From Phycisphaerales bacterium (GTDB taxonomy: Bacteria > Planctomycetota > Phycisphaerae > Phycisphaerales > SM1A02): a stretch of 46,940 nt of DNA. The position numbers and the translations under genes were made by a program. Below are positions 36,403-45,350 of the stretch, piece by piece. The stretch covers positions 1 to 46,940 of the forward strand of contig JABABZ010000003.1 in NCBI GenBank assembly GCA_014237965.1. Reading direction: 5' to 3'. Each line of letters begins with the position of its first letter. Within the stretch, counting starts at the first letter, position 1. The notes beneath the pieces are model-generated. The model saw nothing but the letters and a program-made list of their open reading frames with translations. It was not told the origin of the DNA and did not search any database.

Positions 36403-37461
36403 GTGATCGAGACCCAACGAATTCTTCTGATCCGTCCGAGTGCACTTGGCGATGTGTTCCGCTCGATACCGGTTCTGAACTCACTCTCACGAGCTTTCCC
36501 AGACGCCTTGATCGACTGGGTGGTGCAGGAGGGGTTCGAGGACGCGATTCGGGCACATCCCGCCATCAACCGCGTCATCGGCTTCCCGAGACACGGAATC
36601 CAGCATTGGTGGCGATCTCCGTCCGAGTCTCGCCGGGCCATCGGCTTCTTCCGAGGTCTTCGTGGGCGATATGACTTGGTGGTCGATGCTCAGGGGCTGG
36701 CTCGGAGCGGACTCATGGCCCGGGTGAGCGGTGGGCGGCGGCGGATTGGATTCGCAGATGCGGCCGAAGGAGGCTGGTTGGGCTACACGGAGCGGATCAC
36801 CGTTCCGGAGGGATTGCCCGCCGTCGATCGAATGCTCGCACTCCTCGAAGGGGCGGGCATCGAGCCGGTCACGGAGTCGTCGCTCTTTGTTCCGGAGGAC
36901 GTCGAGCCGCACTGGTCTTCGTGGAAGTCGGCGTCGATCGGGGATGAGCGATACATCGCGTTGGCACCGACCAGTCGATGGATCAGCAAGGAATGGCCGG
37001 CCGATCGCTGGTCCGAACTGGCGGCAAGGCTCATCGACGACGGTCAAGCGAAACGCATCGTGCTGCTGGGTGGCCCCGGAGAAGTCGAGCAGCTTGCGGA
37101 GATCGCTCGCGGGAGACCGGAGATCAAGGTCCTCGCCGGCCAGGGCTCCTTGGCGTTCTCGATGGCGGCGGTCCGAGATTCGTCGCTCGTCGTGGCCAAT
37201 GACTCCGCGATGCTCCATGCCGCCGCCGGACTGTCGGTTCCTCTGGTCGGGCTGTTCGGTCCGACCAGCGCTTCGATCTCCGGCCCGTTCGGTCGGACCT
37301 CGGACTGCATCTCCTCACCGGAAGGAGATCCATCCACTCACTATCGAGACAAGCGCATCGGCGACCGTGTGATGCGTGGCATCTCGCTTGAATCGGTGCT
37401 GGACGCTTGTGTCGTGAGACTCTCGCCGCCCGAGGCTTCCGCGTCGGAGGAAGACGCATGA
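36403..37461 (+). CDS. Family 9 glycosyltransferase (heptosyltransferase-like), GTG start proposed
   Basis: RILLIRPSALGDVFRSIPVLNSLSRAFPDALIDWVVQ; LAPTSRWISKEWPADRWSELAARL; VVANDSAMLHAAAGLSVPLVGLFGPT. Confidence 0.93.
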   Translation: MIETQRILLIRPSALGDVFRSIPVLNSLSRAFPDALIDWVVQEGFEDAIRAHPAINRVIGFPRHGIQHWWRSPSESRRAIGFFRGLRGRYDLVVDAQGLARSGLMARVSGGRRRIGFADAAEGGWLGYTERITVPEGLPAVDRMLALLEGAGIEPVTESSLFVPEDVEPHWSSWKSASIGDERYIALAPTSRWISKEWPADRWSELAARLIDDGQAKRIVLLGGPGEVEQLAEIARGRPEIKVLAGQGSLAFSMAAVRDSSLVVANDSAMLHAAAGLSVPLVGLFGPTSASISGPFGRTSDCISSPEGDPSTHYRDKRIGDRVMRGISLESVLDACVVRLSPPEASASEEDA

Positions 37462-38069
37462 CCCGGTCGGTGCTTCTGGGGAGCGCAAGCCCTCGCCGTC
37501 GATCCCTTCTGGAGCAGGCGGGTTGGTGCGTCGAGCAGGTATCACCTGCGATCGATGACGGCCTGATCCATCTCAAGACCGATTCACCTCCGCACATCGT
37601 CGAGGCACTGGCATGGTTCAAGGGCGCGCAGATCGGTCCGCCCGGCCATCCGCATGTGGCATCCGTCGCGGCCGACACGGTCTGCGTGGTCGATGGCGCC
37701 ATCCTCGGGAAGCCCCGGGATCGCGAGCACGCGTCGCGAATGCTCGCGAGCATGATCGGGCGTCATCATCTGACCATCACCGGCGTCTGTGTTCAGGACC
37801 GATCGGGCGAACGCCTTCTCTTCAGCGACGTCGCCCGGGTCGAGATCGGTGATCTTTCCGCGGACGCGGTCGATCGATATCTGGATTCGGGCGAATGGTC
37901 GGGAAAGGCGGGTGGGTACAATCTCGTCGATCGGATCGAAGACGGCTGGCCGCTGGCATGCATCGACGATCCGACCACCGTCATGGGTCTTCCGATCCGT
38001 CGTCTCCTTCCGATTCTCGATGAGATCGATCAACTGAATCGAGACCCTCGTCAGGAGGAGTGGCCATGA
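37458..38069 (+). CDS. maf: Maf family nucleotide pyrophosphatase
   Basis: VLLGSASPRRRSLLEQAGW; ASVAADTVCVVDGAILGKPRD; YLDSGEWSGKAGGYNLV. Confidence 0.95.
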   Translation: MTRSVLLGSASPRRRSLLEQAGWCVEQVSPAIDDGLIHLKTDSPPHIVEALAWFKGAQIGPPGHPHVASVAADTVCVVDGAILGKPRDREHASRMLASMIGRHHLTITGVCVQDRSGERLLFSDVARVEIGDLSADAVDRYLDSGEWSGKAGGYNLVDRIEDGWPLACIDDPTTVMGLPIRRLLPILDEIDQLNRDPRQEEWP

Positions 38070-38545
38070 TTTCTCCGGCGGATCTTCCCACGCCGTCCTT
38101 CAGCATCGACGAACTCCCGGCCGGGCCGGCGATCAGTCTGGGGCAGACCCACCTTCCGGCATCGGCAGCATTGGCGATCGCGGCGTCTCTTGTTCTGGTC
38201 GGGTTCTGGTATTGGCGTCGCCTGGGCCGGGCGGCCGTCATCCCGATCCGCCGTCGGATCCGGCGGGTCAGCCTCCTGATCGCGGGCCTCGCGACGATCG
38301 CGACCGTCATGGCGACCGGTTGGATCGACCCCGACGCCCAGCCGATCACCTACCTTTCCGTCTGGGCGGTCGTGATGGTCACCCTCTTCGCCCTCGTCGT
38401 GTGCGCGGTCATCGACGCCATCGTCTCGATTCGTCTGCATCAGCGGGTGGTCGATCGTCGTCTGGTGAGGGACACGCTCCGCCTTCGCGGGGCGATCGAA
38501 CGCTCTGCCGGGAATGATTCCGAGAAGGGTCCGCAGAATGCATGA
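38066..38545 (+). CDS. Small membrane protein of unknown function in the LPS operon
   Basis: About 3 hydrophobic segments; SD AGGAGG; ATGA overlap with maf and 8-nt overlap with lpxK. Confidence 0.8.
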   Translation: MISPADLPTPSFSIDELPAGPAISLGQTHLPASAALAIAASLVLVGFWYWRRLGRAAVIPIRRRIRRVSLLIAGLATIATVMATGWIDPDAQPITYLSVWAVVMVTLFALVVCAVIDAIVSIRLHQRVVDRRLVRDTLRLRGAIERSAGNDSEKGPQNA

Positions 38546-39557
38546 TCCACCTCGATGGGCTTCCATCGTTCTGAGACCCACGAGTTGGTGCTTCGAGGCG
38601 ATCGTGCGGATTCGAAGTCGTCGATTCGAATCCGGCCGCGGAGTCGTCCGTCTCGGAATGCCGGTGATCTCGGTGGGAAACCTCATCGCGGGAGGAACCG
38701 GGAAGACGCCGATGTGCCGATGGATCACGGAGCATCTGCAAGCGGCGGGAAGACGGCCGGCGATCGCGCTTCGCGGGTACCGCGCCGATGCCACGGGATT
38801 CTCGGATGAGGCCGCGGAATACGAAGAGATGCTCGATGGCGTCTCGATCGCGGTCGGTCCCGATCGTGTCGCTTCCGTGGCCTCGATCGATCCGTCGCCG
38901 GAGGTTCTCGTGCTCGACGATGGCTTTCAGCATCGTCGCGTGCATCGGGATCTCGACGTCGTCCTGATCGACGCGACACGGTCCGGGCTTGACGGGCCGA
39001 TGCTTCCCGCCGGTCTTCGCCGAGAACCGTGCAGCGCGCTGGGAAGAGCAGACGCCGTGATCGTCACCCGATCATCCGGCGTCGACCAGAGGTTGTCCGA
39101 CCTGATCGAACGTCACCATGGTCGCCCTCCGCTTGCCTGGACCAGACATCGCTGGACGACCGCACTGGAGATTCGAAACGGCGTGAAGGCCGAACTCGAA
39201 CTCGATCGGTTGCGGGGGCGGTCATTCGCGACGTTGTTCGGCGTTGGGAACCCCGCATCGATTCGGGACGCCGTCGAATCGGCGGGTGGCATCGTCGTTC
39301 ATGACGAGCCCGTGCGTGATCACGCGGCGTATGACGCTGCGAGCGTGACGCGACTGGTCGCCGCGGCACGGGCCTCGGGGGCGGATGCCGTGATCACGAC
39401 CTTCAAGGACTGGGTCAAGCTTCGGGTGCATGCCGAGTGCCTGGGCGGTCTTCCGGTCGTCGTGCCGGTGGTCGAAATCAACTTCTTGAAGGGTGAACAG
39501 GCCTTCCGAGACCGATTGGATCGGCTCCTCGCCGCATCGTCGTCGGTTCCGGGGTGA
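38538..39557 (+). CDS. lpxK: Tetraacyldisaccharide 4'-kinase
   Basis: MPVISVGNLIAGGTGKTPMCRWI; VLVLDDGFQHRRVHRDLDVVLID; TFKDWVKL. Confidence 0.96.
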   Translation: MHDPPRWASIVLRPTSWCFEAIVRIRSRRFESGRGVVRLGMPVISVGNLIAGGTGKTPMCRWITEHLQAAGRRPAIALRGYRADATGFSDEAAEYEEMLDGVSIAVGPDRVASVASIDPSPEVLVLDDGFQHRRVHRDLDVVLIDATRSGLDGPMLPAGLRREPCSALGRADAVIVTRSSGVDQRLSDLIERHHGRPPLAWTRHRWTTALEIRNGVKAELELDRLRGRSFATLFGVGNPASIRDAVESAGGIVVHDEPVRDHAAYDAASVTRLVAAARASGADAVITTFKDWVKLRVHAECLGGLPVVVPVVEINFLKGEQAFRDRLDRLLAASSSVPG

Positions 39558-41095
39558 TATCGTTCTCAGCCGTGACCGATCCTCACTACAACACCGCCGC
39601 CGATCCCGGAGTCGATTTCGTCAAGGCCGTCGCCCGACTCGAGGGTGGCAGGCTTCTGCTGGTCGGTGATCTCATGCTCGATGAGATGATCCGGGGTGCC
39701 GCCTAGCGATTGAGTCCGGATGCGCCGGTACCGGTCCTGTCGATCGATGGCGAGTCCGCCATCGAACGTCGACCCGGCGGGACGGGCAATGTCGCGATCT
39801 GCCTGAGAGGGCTCGAGGCCGAAGTCTCGGTCGTCGGATTGATCGGTGACGACGAAGCGGGGCGGCAACTCGTCTCTTTGCTCGATTCGGAGGGTTGTGA
39901 GACCGGGGGGATCGTGATCGACTCGAGTCGACCCACGACCGTCAAGCGAAGTCTGGTCGGTCTGGCACAGCATCGGCACCCTCAGAAGATGTTCCGTCTC
40001 GACGTGGAATCTCGAAGAGCAGCGTCGGACGAGATCGTCGAGCGACTGCTCGAGGCGATCGATGCTCGGATCGATGCGGTCGACTGCGTCTGTCTCGAAG
40101 ACTACGACAAGGGCGGATGTCCACCGGCATTGTGTCGGGCGCTGGTCGAGCGATGTCGAGCTCGTGGTGTTCCTCTTCTGGTTGATCCGGCGGCGATCGA
40201 GGACTATTCGCGATACGCCGGTGCCAGTCTGATCACGCCGAATCGAAGCGAAGCCGAGTTGGCGACGAATCGCTCCGGTGGACTCGATACGGATCTCGGG
40301 GCGGCGGTCACGATCGCGATCGGGCTCCGCGAGACGCATGACTTCGACGTCGTGGTTCTGACCCTGGATCGAGACGGGGCCATGCTGGCATCCGAAGCTG
40401 GATGCACCCATCTTCCGACCGAAGCGAAGTCCGTCTACGACGTCACCGGCGCCGGCGACATGGTGCTGGCGACTCTCGCCGTCGCCTGGGCGCACGGCTT
40501 TCGCGGGGTCGAGGGAGTCCGGCTCGCGAATCTCGCGGCGGGAATCGAAGTCTCCCTGACCGGCGCACATCCGGTTCCGCTGGCGGATCTCAGACGGGCC
40601 GCGCTTCTGGCCAGCACCGCTGGTCGAGGAAAGGTCCGACAACTGGAGCACTTGTTGATCGAGTTGGAGGTCCTGCGTCGTGATGGTTGTCGCATCGTGC
40701 TCACCAACGGTTGTTTCGACGTCATTCACGCGGGCCATGTCGCGTATCTCCGGGAGGCACGGCAGCAGGGGGACTTGCTGGTGGTCGGAATCAACGCCGA
40801 CGCCTCGGTCCGAGCGATCAAGGGGCCCGAACGGCCGATCTTCAACGAAACGGAACGGCTGGAAGTGCTGTCCGAGCTTCAGTCGATCGACTACCTCGTC
40901 GTCTTCGAGGAGCCGACCGCGGATCTCCTGATCGAGTCGATCGCGCCACACACGTATGTGAAGGGCGGCGACTATCAGGAATCGGAAATCGCGGAATACG
41001 ACCTCCTCAAGCGATTGGGCATCAAGATCGGCATCCTGGCCCACCGGCCGGGACTCGGCTCGTCCGCGATCATCGATCGAATTCGTTCCTCCTGA
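39554..41095 (+). pseudogene. hldE: Bifunctional heptose-7-P kinase / heptose-1-P adenylyltransferase (HldE/RfaE) with in-frame TAG at 39704-39706; inactive, recoded, or a base error
   Basis: Conceptual MISFSAVTDPHYNTAADPGVDFVKAVARLEGGRLLLVGDLMLDEMIRGAA*RLSPDAPVPVLSID...RRPGGTGNVA...DVTGAGD...LTNGCFDVIHAGHVAYLREAR...; ORF track shows only 39710-41095. Confidence 0.85.
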
Positions 41096-41220
41096 TCAAG
41101 TGGCCAACACGCTCGATCCGCTCATTTCGTCCGAGAACCGTCCAAGAAGACCGCATTCTCGTCTGGGCATGAAGGAATTCTTGGCCTAAGTCGATTCATC
41201 GCTGATACTTAGCGTCAGCC

Positions 41221-41583
41221 ATGTCTCTTCGCATCTCATCCAATTTCGGTTGGTTCCTGCTCCTGGGCGTTGCCGCCCTGGGGGGTTGCCAGGCCCAGAA
41301 GGCGAAGACGTCTCAGCCGGTACTCGAAGCGGTGGTCGACCCGACCTCGGCGGTACTGGTCCTGCCGTCCGTGCAACAGCGACTTTTGGCCGAAGAAACC
41401 GGAATATCCGGTGTTTGGGCCGGTCTTGGGCGAAACAACGGGCTCTTGGGAGGCCAGCCGTACTACCTCTCCGGGCCTTCCGTCGCCATCCGAGAGTCCA
41501 ACGATCGCCAACGCATCGTCAACGGCAGAGTTCGCTCGAACGTCCTGCTCGAGACTCGGGCTCGAACCATCCGGTCCCGCTGA
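41221..41583 (+). CDS. Small putative lipoprotein
   Basis: Signal sequence and lipobox FLLLGVAALGGCQAQ; no recognised domain. Confidence 0.6.
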   Translation: MSLRISSNFGWFLLLGVAALGGCQAQKAKTSQPVLEAVVDPTSAVLVLPSVQQRLLAEETGISGVWAGLGRNNGLLGGQPYYLSGPSVAIRESNDRQRIVNGRVRSNVLLETRARTIRSR

Positions 41584-41675
41584 AAAGCGGCTTCAACGAC
41601 TGTTCAGGAAGCCGGCTCTGGAACCGCCCGGTGGCCCTAAGTGCCGCTCCATATTGCAGTTGGCGTAATAACCAC

Positions 41676-41705
41676 TTGACAGGAGGGGGGTCTGACTTCG
41701 ATACT
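41676..41705 (+). promoter_or_regulatory. Possible sigma-70 type promoter upstream of the HU gene
   Basis: TTGACA (41676-41681), 18-nt spacer, GATACT (41700-41705). Confidence 0.35.
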
Positions 41706-41788
41706 CAAGGTTCGTGGTATCGGGTTTCGGGGAGAAAGTGCCGGTAGGCCCACGTTGAAAATCACCCTGCAGCGGAGCGCCGAAGGAA

Positions 41789-42127
41789 ATGCCGATAAAC
41801 CCCCCGATCACAAGCGGAAAGACCACCACGAAGAAAGAGATCGTGGATCGAATTGCAGCGGAGACGAATCAGTCCCGCTCGGAGGTGAAGCGCACGATCC
41901 AGGCGTTTCTTGACGAAGTGATCGAAGAACTCGGCCGAGGGCATCGGCTTGAGTTCCGGGACTTCGGTGTCTTCGAGATTCGTGAACGGGCGGCGCGGCT
42001 AGCGCAGAATCCCAAGACCATGGAACAAGTCGAGATTCCTGCCCGGAAGACGGTCAAGTTCAAGACCGGTCGATTGATGAAGTCCCGGGTCGGCGGTCTC
42101 GAGGTCGAGGATGTCGACGAAGACTGA
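41789..42127 (+). CDS. HU/IHF family DNA-binding protein
   Basis: TTKKEIVDRIAAETNQSRSEVKRTIQAFLDEVIEELGRGHRLEFRDFGVFEIRERAARLAQNPKTMEQVEIPARKTVKFKTGRLMK. Confidence 0.96.
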   Translation: MPINPPITSGKTTTKKEIVDRIAAETNQSRSEVKRTIQAFLDEVIEELGRGHRLEFRDFGVFEIRERAARLAQNPKTMEQVEIPARKTVKFKTGRLMKSRVGGLEVEDVDED

Positions 42128-42252
42128 TTCGATTCCGGCCCGCTCGCATCGAGGGGCTTGAAGACTCGACTCATCCACAATGGGTTGTGGACGGTGCGTC
42201 GCAGCATCGATCTCTCGGGCGAAGAACTGGATTCACGGGGACACTCTTGACC

Positions 42253-43731
42253 ATGACCGAGTCTCAGGGACGATCCCGAAAAAGTTCCCGCGATGCACGC
42301 CCGACGCTCCGAGCCGACGAACTGACACGTCTCGCCGAGGCCGTGCCGCCGCATGCCATGGAGGCCGAGATCTCCCTGCTGGGGTCGATGATTCTCGATC
42401 CTCGGGTGATCGCCGACATCATCAACATCGTGAAGACCGGCGGGGATTTTCATCGCCCGGCTCATACGATCCTCTTCGATCTGATGATCGAGTGCTATGA
42501 CAAGACGGCATCGCTCGACGTGGTTCAGCTGCATCAGGTCCTCAGTGACAAGTCGCTGCTGGATGAAGTGGGTGGGATGGACTACCTCGTTCATCTCGCC
42601 GAGAGCGTGCCGACTGCGGCCAACGCCACCAGGTATGCGCGTCTGGTTCGAGAGAAGGCCACGCTTCGAGAGCTGATCACTGCCGCGGGCGAGACGCTTC
42701 GAGACGCCCATCAGGTCGAACTCGAGGTCGTCGAGGTGCTCGAGGCGGCGGAGAAGCGGATTTTTCAGATCGCGGAGCATCGTGAGCAGCAGACCGCAAG
42801 CTCGCTCAACGTTCTCCTCGACGAAGTCATGAAGTCCATCGAGGACTCCGACGGTTCGAGGTTCAACGGCGTGCCGTCCGGATTCACCGGGCTCGACGAG
42901 ATGTTGAATGGTCTCCAGCGCGGAGAGTTGCTCATTCTCGCGGCTCGCCCGTCGATGGGCAAGACGGCGTTCGCCCTCAACATCGCGGAGCAGATGGCGA
43001 TCTCCGGCCACCCGACGGTGATCTTCAGTCTTGAAATGGGCAAGCAGCAGCTGGTTCAGCGAATGCTGTGCGCCCGAAGCCGCATCGATTCGCAGCGCAT
43101 GCGGCGCGGGCAGCTTCGAGACGAGGACTACAAGCGTCTGATGGCGGCGTGCAACGACCTTTCCGACGCTCCGGTCTATATCGACGACACGCCGGGGCTG
43201 ACCCTGCTTCAACTTCGCTCGAAGGCCCGTCGAATGAAGGATCGCCACAACATCGGGGCGATCGTGATCGACTACCTGCAGTTGATGAGTGCCGGCGGAC
43301 GAGTCGAGAGCCGGCAGTTGGAAGTCTCCGAGATCAGTCGCGGCGTCAAGGCGATGGCTCGCGAAATCAACGTTCCGGTGCTCTGTCTCAGTCAGCTCAA
43401 TCGTGCGGCGGAACAACGCGAAGGGCATCGGCCTCGAATGAGCGATCTCCGGGAGTCCGGGGCGATCGAGCAGGACGCCGACGTGGTGATGATGCTTCAC
43501 CGCGAGGAGTACTATCACAAGGCCGAGCCAGAGTGGGCGGAACAGAACCCGGACAAGGCTGGAATCGCCGAGGTCATCGTGGCGAAGCAGCGAAACGGGC
43601 CGACGGGTGTCGTGACGTTGGGGTGGAATGCCGAAAGCACCAGATTCCAGGATCTCACCTACTCCACGCCGCCTCCCGGTGGGTCGTCGGCCGATACGGG
43701 TTGGAGCGATTCCGTGGGGCTCCCGATCTGA
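42253..43731 (+). CDS. dnaB: Replicative DNA helicase DnaB
   Basis: PPHAMEAEISLLGSMILD; ILAARPSMGKTAFALNIA; VIVIDYLQLMSAGG-like DYLQLM; SDLRESGAIEQDADVVMMLHREEYY. Confidence 0.97.
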   Translation: MTESQGRSRKSSRDARPTLRADELTRLAEAVPPHAMEAEISLLGSMILDPRVIADIINIVKTGGDFHRPAHTILFDLMIECYDKTASLDVVQLHQVLSDKSLLDEVGGMDYLVHLAESVPTAANATRYARLVREKATLRELITAAGETLRDAHQVELEVVEVLEAAEKRIFQIAEHREQQTASSLNVLLDEVMKSIEDSDGSRFNGVPSGFTGLDEMLNGLQRGELLILAARPSMGKTAFALNIAEQMAISGHPTVIFSLEMGKQQLVQRMLCARSRIDSQRMRRGQLRDEDYKRLMAACNDLSDAPVYIDDTPGLTLLQLRSKARRMKDRHNIGAIVIDYLQLMSAGGRVESRQLEVSEISRGVKAMAREINVPVLCLSQLNRAAEQREGHRPRMSDLRESGAIEQDADVVMMLHREEYYHKAEPEWAEQNPDKAGIAEVIVAKQRNGPTGVVTLGWNAESTRFQDLTYSTPPPGGSSADTGWSDSVGLPI

Positions 43732-43964
43732 ATCTCGCGAGGTCGAAGCAGGTGAGATGCCCGCAGCACCCGCAATCCTGAAGACCGATGGACGTTCCTT
43801 CGCCGTTTCCACGGGGGGTCGGTCCGCGTGCTCGGTGGATGCAGCCTCTCCGCATGACGGGGCATCTCGCATCTCGGCGCCCCGTGGGCGGTAGAGTTCG
43901 ACTTCGACGGCAGCGCCACCTTCTGCGTGGCGGCCAGGGAATCGACCGGCAGAACTCGAGACAC

Positions 43965-44537
43965 ATGGACGAGATCTCTCCCGATCAACTTGCCACCCTC
44001 GTCGTGACCGCAGGCCGCGGTGACGAGGATGCTTGGCGCGAACTGGTCGACCGATTCGCGCCGCGGGTCTTCGGCCTGATCCGGGCGCAGTGTCGAGATG
44101 AAGATCTGGCGGAAGAGATCACCCAGTCGACATTCTGCACGATCGCCGCAAAACTCCGGGATTACGAGGAAGTCGGGCGTTTCGAATCGTGGTTGATGAG
44201 AATCGCCATGAATCGACTCCGTGACGAGATGCGGCGGCGAGCCCGGCAGGCGAGACCCTCGGACGAAGCCACGCTGGTGGCACTCGCGGGCGAAGGGGGG
44301 CGGGCCGAGGACGTGGGGACGGACGACCTTCCCGCAGGTCCGCTCCGAGAAGCCATCGAGCAACTTCCAGAGGCCGACCGAGAAGTCCTCTACCTGCGAC
44401 ATGTCAGCGGGCTGAGTTTCAAGCAACTCGCCGAGGCGCTCGACGCGCCGGTGGGGACCCTGCTGGCTCGGCATCACCGTGCGTTGAAGAAGGTCAAGGC
44501 CATTCTCGAAGGCTCTGAGGGAGAGGAATTCACATGA
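43965..44537 (+). CDS. ECF-type sigma factor
   Basis: DRFAPRVFGLIRAQCRDEDLAEEITQSTFCTIAAKLRDYEEVGRFESWLMRIAMNRLRDEMRRRAR; LREAIEQLPEADREVLYLRHVSGLSFKQLAEALDAPVGTLLARHHRALKKVK. Confidence 0.95.
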   Translation: MDEISPDQLATLVVTAGRGDEDAWRELVDRFAPRVFGLIRAQCRDEDLAEEITQSTFCTIAAKLRDYEEVGRFESWLMRIAMNRLRDEMRRRARQARPSDEATLVALAGEGGRAEDVGTDDLPAGPLREAIEQLPEADREVLYLRHVSGLSFKQLAEALDAPVGTLLARHHRALKKVKAILEGSEGEEFT

Positions 44538-44674
44538 AAACCTCGATTATCGGGTTCTACGGCCTATTCCCGCTGGAACCGTCCACAATCCTCAAGGAAG
44601 CCGTTCAAGTCTGCAATCCAGAACGGGAAACCTCGTTCCTACAGGTGAGGCATTGCTTGGAGCCGTGTTCATGA
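44534..44674 (+). CDS. Possible 46-aa small protein between ECF sigma and anti-sigma
   Basis: MKTSIIGFYGLFPLEPSTILKEAVQVCNPERETSFLQVRHCLEPCS; ATGA overlap at both ends; absent from ORF track because under 60 aa; GC3 looks lower than neighbours. Confidence 0.4.
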   Translation: MKTSIIGFYGLFPLEPSTILKEAVQVCNPERETSFLQVRHCLEPCS

Positions 44675-45318
44675 ACTCAGCTGAATTTTTCAATGACGAG
44701 GACTTCGACCCCCGTGACCAGTCTGGTTCGGGGGGTGGTGATGGCGTCGGACCCGATGGCGGCTCCGAGGTGCCTGCAGACCATGGGTCTGACCTGACTC
44801 CTGAGGAACTCGTCGGTCTCGAGGAGCGGGTCGCCTTCCTGCTTCGGTCTGATTCTCGCGTCGATGCCGAACGATCGGCTTCGATCGCCGACTCGGTCTT
44901 CGAAGCATCGTTGCCTTCCCTTCCTGCCCACACTCTGCCGATCTCCACCGGCGGACCATCGCCCTGGGCGAGACGGGTCGCGGTGGCATCGGGTCTTGCG
45001 GCGGCAGCCTGCGTCGGGATGGTGGCGTGGATTGGAGGGAACCCGCCCATGATGACATCGACCCCGCCATCGTTCGAGGAAGTCCGAGTGGCGACGACCT
45101 CCGACGGGGATGGCATTCTGGTGGCGAACCTGGGTGAGTCGCGTGACTCCGAAGCCTTGCTGGCCGCGGTGCTCGGTGCCGATGGCGATTGGCTGGACGA
45201 TGAGTCCGTGACCACGGTCGCGTTTCGCGATGTTCGGCCGGTGATGGATTCCTGGTCACTCGAGGTCGGTGATCTCGAGGATGAAATCCGCTCGATTCTG
45301 GCACGCCCTGCGTCTTGA
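44671..45318 (+). CDS. Putative anti-sigma factor (single TM)
   Basis: Position after ECF sigma; TM RRVAVASGLAAAACVGMVAWIGG; no canonical zinc motif seen. Confidence 0.65.
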   Translation: MNSAEFFNDEDFDPRDQSGSGGGDGVGPDGGSEVPADHGSDLTPEELVGLEERVAFLLRSDSRVDAERSASIADSVFEASLPSLPAHTLPISTGGPSPWARRVAVASGLAAAACVGMVAWIGGNPPMMTSTPPSFEEVRVATTSDGDGILVANLGESRDSEALLAAVLGADGDWLDDESVTTVAFRDVRPVMDSWSLEVGDLEDEIRSILARPAS

Positions 45319-45350
45319 TCCTGCTCTCTTGATATCGTCGGGACAGTCGA

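Noticed and set aside
39704-39706. Stop-codon reassignment (amber as sense) as explanation of the hldE stop
   Set aside because: rpsO and ridA in the same window terminate with TAG, so a global reassignment is not supported.
39566-41044. 492-aa minus-strand ORF antisense to hldE
   Set aside because: Plus-strand hldE homology is clear on both sides of the amber codon; antisense ORF is compositional.
41869-43872. 667-aa minus-strand ORF antisense to HU and dnaB
   Set aside because: Spans two well-supported plus-strand genes; mirror artefact.
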